From positions 1-62,099 of the forward strand of contig NZ_RHOL01000014.1 in assembly GCF_003946465.1 (NCBI RefSeq): a stretch of 62,099 nt of DNA. Reading direction: 5' to 3'. Shown piece by piece: positions 58,081 to 62,099 of the stretch. Every line of letters begins with the position of its first letter. Positions within the stretch are counted from its first letter, which is position 1. Under the pieces are notes generated by a model that made no database searches, had not been told where the DNA came from, and was given only the letters and a program-made list of their open reading frames with translations. A program made the position numbers and the translations under genes. Source of the stretch: Lacticaseibacillus hegangensis. Its GTDB lineage: Bacteria; Bacillota; Bacilli; Lactobacillales; Lactobacillaceae.

Positions 58081-58371
58081 CTATTTATCATCATTATCTC
58101 CTTTAATGCCCACATGATCTTCCAACCGAGTAATCCTAACCGAGTGACTGCCAAGCTCTTCATCATGTGTTTTCAGATGAGTATTCAAGTCTGCCAGCGA
58201 TTGTTCGTGAATTTTTAGCTGACGATTAATCGTTTCTGAAAGCAATTGAATATCAGAGCGTAACGGATCCAAGGCAATCTTTTTGAACAGCCAACTGCCC
58301 GCGCTCACGCCCACCCCTATGATTGATATGAACTCCGCCCAGTCACCAATCGTGTATCCAAAAAATGTCAC
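58081..58371 (-). CDS. Phage protein with membrane segment and coiled coil
   Basis: 96 residues: a hydrophobic segment (FISIIGVGVSAGSWLF) and a helical heptad-rich tail (LLSETINRQLKIHEQSLADL). This resembles XhlA/hemolysin-like lysis-cassette proteins but the match is loose. Confidence 0.6.
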   Translation of the reverse strand: MTFFGYTIGDWAEFISIIGVGVSAGSWLFKKIALDPLRSDIQLLSETINRQLKIHEQSLADLNTHLKTHDEELGSHSVRITRLEDHVGIKGDNDDK

Positions 58372-58399
58372 TTTCTCACTTCCTTCCGCAAAAATACCG

Positions 58400-58534
58400 C
58401 TAGGCTTTTGCCCCAGCGGCGTAGTCCTTACCGGTAATCTGTTTGTACTCTTCAGGCGTTATCATCAGCCCCACGTATGGTGCAAGGTCAATTCCCCAAC
58501 TGTTCAGTAGCACGCATTGGTCATAGTCACTCAT
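58400..58534 (-). CDS. XkdX-family small phage protein
   Basis: 44 residues: DYDQCVLLNSWGIDLAPYVG, then LMITPEEYKQITGKDY, the XkdX pattern of aromatic start, Val-Gly and an ITxEEYxxITGxxY end. These tiny proteins are common between tail and lysis genes. Start at 58534 overlaps the preceding stop by 4 bp (ATGA). Confidence 0.85.
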   Translation of the reverse strand: MSDYDQCVLLNSWGIDLAPYVGLMITPEEYKQITGKDYAAGAKA

Positions 58535-58845
58535 GCACTCGCCTCCAGTTTTGCTACCTTGAGCATCAGAGCAGCAATCAACTGCTGCTCGGTCGTGGGT
58601 ATCACCTTATTGGCTTCTGCTTCAAGCTCCGCCTGTTTGGCCTCATCGACCACCAGCTTGCCGTTTATGAGCTTGGTTGCCCCCATGACGATTGTGTCAA
58701 GGTCGCCCGGAGCCACTTCCACCGCGTTCGTGGTATCGAATGGTGTCTGCCATTCTTTGCCATCAAAAAACTCTTGCTGGTAGCCAATGATATATCCATC
58801 TGTGTTCGTCATAAATGAAGCTAAAATTTTGTTTTTGGTTTCCAT
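58531..58845 (-). CDS. Hypothetical phage tail-region protein
   Basis: 104 residues, soluble, beginning METKNKILASFMTNTDGYII and ending in an acidic helix EAKQAELEAEANKVIPTTEQ. Similar short proteins stand before XkdX in Lactobacillus phages. Role unknown. Confidence 0.7.
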   Translation of the reverse strand: METKNKILASFMTNTDGYIIGYQQEFFDGKEWQTPFDTTNAVEVAPGDLDTIVMGATKLINGKLVVDEAKQAELEAEANKVIPTTEQQLIAALMLKVAKLEASA

Positions 58846-58854
58846 CTCTTCACC

Positions 58855-61800
58855 TCATACTGCAAAAATAGCATCCATAACGGCATGCGGTGCTTGGCTG
58901 CCGGCTACGTTGTCAGCACTGCCAGTTATGCCTGTATTATCCCACCAAAGTCGTTTGAAGAAGGTACCTACTCCTGGCATCGAGATTGTGACATATAGAT
59001 TGTTTGTTTTACCCGAATTAACAATATTCGGTAGCAACGTATAGTTGTAGTAATTATTTTGGTTGCCGCCTGCGTAGTAACTCCAACGAATGAGCCAACC
59101 GGTATGTGTATGGTCTAGTGGGATTGAACAATTCGCACGGTCTGATGCACTTGGATATAGGGCTCCTGACCATGCAAGAGTGCCAATTTTGTCTAGTTGT
59201 TGAAGCATCTCACCGTCGAGAAAGCCGCTAACCCGTTTTCCGCTTGTGTCGAGGTTAGATAGCAGAAGCTGCCCAAGATAGAGCTGTGAGGCTGCTGTAA
59301 TGTTGCTTTCAGCGGTTCCGCCAGTGTATAGCCTTGACAGGTATCCCGCTGGGCCAACTTCCGTGTGGAAGGTCTGAAGGCTATCGCCGCTACTACCATC
59401 AATCGTGCCGTCAACGGTCAGGTATCCATCACCCATCTTCGTAGTGCCGGTGCCTTTGGTGAGCATAATTTGACCGGTCGGGTCTGTGACGTCTGCGAAG
59501 TCGCTCTCGTCAACCGGCGCGCTCTTGAAGGTGCTGATGAATTGCGAACCGTTGAAGATGACCCCGTTAAAGGTCAGGCCGTTGAAGGTGGCGGCGTTAA
59601 TTGCGCTTGCCGAGATTTCGGTTTTGACCCATTTGGTTCCGTCCGATTTGTAGAACGCGGTAGCAACGTTATTAGAATTCGTCACCCAGAATTGACTGTT
59701 AGCCGGTGCTACTGTGGTTGGTAGCACCGCACCGCTTGCGTAGCTCGTGATGTCTTTGCCTGCCGGTCCAGTATCACCTGTGTCACCCTTCGGCCCCGTA
59801 TCACCAGCCTTAGCAACTGAATAGCCACTTTCATTAGTGCCATCAGTATAGGACCACGTTGTCCGTGTCCACATGAATTGTCCAGGAGCAATGCTTGGAA
59901 TGGCTGTTGACCAGCCTGTGGTTGGCTTAGTGACACCATTTGATGAAACAGAATACTCGATAACGGTTGACTTGATACCTGTACCATCCTTACCTGCAAT
60001 CCCGTTAGTACCGTTGTTACCGTCTTTGGCATTGTAACTGACAGTGTAACCAGCCTCGCCTGTGTTATCTGTATACAGCCAAGTAGTCTGTGCCCACAGA
60101 TACTGCCCCTTGATTAATGTTGGAACTTGTGCAGTCCAACCAGTAGTAGGTGCTGTTGTACCAGAAGTACTCTGAGCATACATAATCTGCGTGGACTTAA
60201 TTCCCACACCGTCCTTACCTGCTACACCATCTTTACCTGTGTCGCCCTTGGGACCTTGTACCAGTTGCCAACTATAACTAGCTGGATTAGTGCTATCGGC
60301 TTGTGTGAAGTCTGTGTAACTACCAATGTACTTGCGAGAACCCGGAGTATCCAGTGAAAAGTTTGTGTTACCATCACTGCTGTCGGAATAGGCAATATGG
60401 AAGTAAGGCGTTTTGCCATCTGCACCGGCTTTACCCGGTACACCATCTTTACCATCAGCACCATCAGCACCTTTAATCAGCGACCATTTATAGTCACTCG
60501 GATTCGTGCTGTCACCAGATGAAAAGTTGCTGTAAAAGCCAATGTACTTGCGGTTAGGGTCAGTGGTTGAGAAGTCTGTATTGCCGTCTTGGCTGTTTGC
60601 ATAAGCAAAGTGAGCGTAAGTGGTACGACCATCGGCGCCCGATTTCCCTGGCAATCCATCAGCACCCTTTGGCCCCACGTCACCATCTTCACCTTTGAAC
60701 AGTGCCCAGTTGTAATCAGCCGGATTGGGGCTGTCAGCAAGCGTGAAGTCGCTGTACGTGCCGATGTACGTCTTGCCTTCGGGTGACTGCGACATTCCGC
60801 CACCGTTCACATCGTCCGCATAGGCCGTGTGGAAGTAGCTAGTCCTCCCGTCATCACCCTTTGGCCCGACCACACCGATACCGTCATCGCCTTTGACCTT
60901 CTGCCAGTGACCCGCGTAGTCGGCTGGGTCATCACTCGGTGTCGAAGCCTTGCCCCAGACAACCGCCATGTAACTCTTGCCAGCAGGCAAAGCAGTCATG
61001 CCAGTGCCCGCGTCATCGTCGGCGTAGCGGGTCCAAGGGTAATACTTCGGTGCGGCGGCTAGCGCCTTCACCGTATTAGCAATGTCGACCAACTGAGGGT
61101 CAATAGCATTTGCTTCGATTAAGTAATCGCCTAGTGTAGCGGTACTTGAACTTGGTGAGGAATAGCAGCGAGAAAGCTCTAGCACTCGTGCTGAAACATA
61201 CAGATTTCGTTTTTCATCTGCCACATGAATCGTATCGCCAATGCTGATATTGTCCGGAATGAATGCAAAGTCTACTGTATAGTTGACAACTGGTGCTGCA
61301 TACTGCTTTAAGTCACTCAACGCCGACTGTAATAGGTCTGCTTGCGTAGTAGCTTCATAATCTCGCCACTGGTTCAAGTATGACCCATGTGGGTCCGGTG
61401 TTGACTTCTTACGTAACCGTGAATACGAACGGTTTGCCACAGTATCAAGAAGCGTCCCATCGCTGTACAGGACATAGCGGCCATCTGGGTCAGTCCACTT
61501 GTAACCTTTTAAAGTAATTGGTGAATTAGCCCCGTCTGGAGTAGCACCACGCGCATAAATAGAAGTCAAAAGGCCGGTTGAATCGCTGGTTGTTTCAATC
61601 TTGTTTAATTCGCTACCAACCCGAAGTGTCACGCCTTTATCGGCGCCTCGTTGGTGAACAACGTTTAGATAAAGGTGCTTAGGTGTTGTCCCCTCAATTT
61701 GGAATGAGTAGTATATTTCTACGCCAAATTCTTTGGCTACAGAATTCATACGGTCATAAGAAGACTGCTCGCCAGAGAATGTAAGAGTGCGAACATTAGC

Positions 61801-62028
61801 CGGAATCTCGTTGACGCCGATTTCCCAGCCGCTGTCTGCACAAAATAGAGCAAAGTATTGAGCAAAGGTCAGGGGTTTAGTGGCATTAAACTCTGGCACA
61901 ACTTCGTCTGTCAGGTCATTACCGGCGTCCATCCCAGAGAATGATATGCTGTTTTGACCATTGTCTGTTACCCCAGAAATGGTGATGAAGTGACCCTTGC
62001 CGCTCTCATCTTGATACAGAAGCCTGGA
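58855..62028 (-). pseudogene. Phage tail-tip / spike protein, 5'-truncated
   Basis: About 1058 codons remain. The first part (RLLYQDESGKGHFITISGV, QYFALFCADSGWEIGVNEIP) is the middle of a prophage tail-endopeptidase-like protein. Then come collagen-like GPKGDDG and GKDGVAGKDG segments alternating with about 60-residue units of the type YxHxAYxxxxDG...RKYIGxYxxF, three close copies, and a C-terminal receptor-type end. The frame is open up to a TAA at 62029-62031, where the similarity ends without a start codon; the N-terminus is missing. Probably cut by an insertion sequence. Confidence 0.78.
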
Positions 62029-62099
62029 TTATTCATAGAATTTCAAAAAAGCAGCGCAATCCCACGATTCACACGGGACTGCGCTGCTTTGGTGTTTCA
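62025..62099 (-). mobile_element. Probable end of an insertion sequence
   Basis: The phage frame breaks at about 62025-62028. Next to it on the plus strand is TGGATTATTCATAGAATTTC, which could be a terminal inverted repeat. Then comes a 13-bp terminator hairpin (62051-62063 with 62075-62087) with TTTTTT on the minus strand. The last three bases read TGA on the minus strand and could be a transposase stop. Family not recognised; the element lies beyond the window. Confidence 0.45.

Larger units (their letters stand above)
55300..62028 (-). mobile_element. Prophage remnant, tail-tip and lysis module
   Basis: Minus-strand late phage genes in normal order: tail/baseplate protein, small protein, XkdX, coiled-coil protein, BppU-like protein, accessory tail protein, holin, amidase. 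Base composition is visibly less GC-rich than the flanking chromosome. The tail gene is cut at its 5' end near 62028, so structural, replication and integration genes are not here. The left border lies in the toxin-antitoxin region; no attachment site was identified. Confidence 0.85.

Overview
The window reads as chromosomal DNA of a fairly GC-rich lactic acid bacterium of the family Lactobacillaceae. A Lacticaseibacillus or close relative is my inference from gene content and protein resemblance; no rRNA is present to fix it. Supporting points are the low-GC Gram-positive (Firmicutes) gene order, RpoE (delta), Veg, RNase M5, an FLP-type Crp/Fnr regulator, a T-box in front of trpS and a Lactobacillus-type phage lysis module. 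Both ends of the window lie in mobile DNA: the 5' end of a group II intron at 1-104, and a probable insertion-sequence end after about 62025. The window may therefore be a whole assembly contig broken at repeats.

Layout. 1-3.1 kb: group II intron edge, pyrG with a CTP-type attenuator, rpoE and a YwiB-like gene. 3.2-9.6 kb: an HD phosphohydrolase, a Nudix hydrolase, a YdcF-like membrane protein, a dispersed hairpin repeat, a YhgE/Pip membrane protein and mscL. 9.7-25.4 kb: an almost Bacillus-like housekeeping block read leftwards (metG, tatD, rnmV, rsmA, veg, ispE, then purR, glmU, prs). It is interrupted by a metal/redox cluster (fetAB-like iron exporter, GNAT, FLP regulator, cation diffusion facilitator) and by a LacD-like protein that has lost its catalytic residues. 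25.5-31 kb: small-molecule and repair-type enzymes (DUF72, two Nudix, sirtuin, an HELLH protein, PHP phosphatase, PEBP, RibD-like reductase). 31-36.8 kb: DUF1002 secreted protein and a translationally coupled ppx2-ppk-ppx1 polyphosphate operon. 37-45.6 kb: aldo/keto reductase, SGNH hydrolase, SdpR/SdpI pair, esterase, signal peptidase, MATE exporter, TPM/LemA pair and trpS. 46-52.4 kb: a T-box, a three-gene operon joining a thiol-disulfide-type flavoprotein with an OpuC/EgtU-like ABC transporter, helD, and the second copy of the dispersed repeat. 52.5-54.7 kb: two CPBP membrane proteases and a pentapeptide-repeat protein.

54.9-55.3 kb holds what I think is the most interesting object: a compact, probably undescribed type I toxin-antitoxin locus. 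A 40-residue hydrophobic peptide has a hairpin-capped leader. A divergently transcribed small RNA carries a 22-nt near-copy of the toxin start region and can pair with it over the start codon.

55.3-62.0 kb is the late end of a prophage (tail tip, accessory proteins, holin, amidase endolysin). Its tail gene is cut at the 5' end by the probable insertion sequence, so no complete phage lies here. The phage stretch looks less GC-rich than the chromosome.

Several genes work together: ppk with two Ppx proteins for polyphosphate turnover; FLP, CDF and FetAB for redox and metal balance; PurR, Prs and PyrG for nucleotide supply; the flavoprotein with the ABC importer probably for a thiol or osmolyte substrate.
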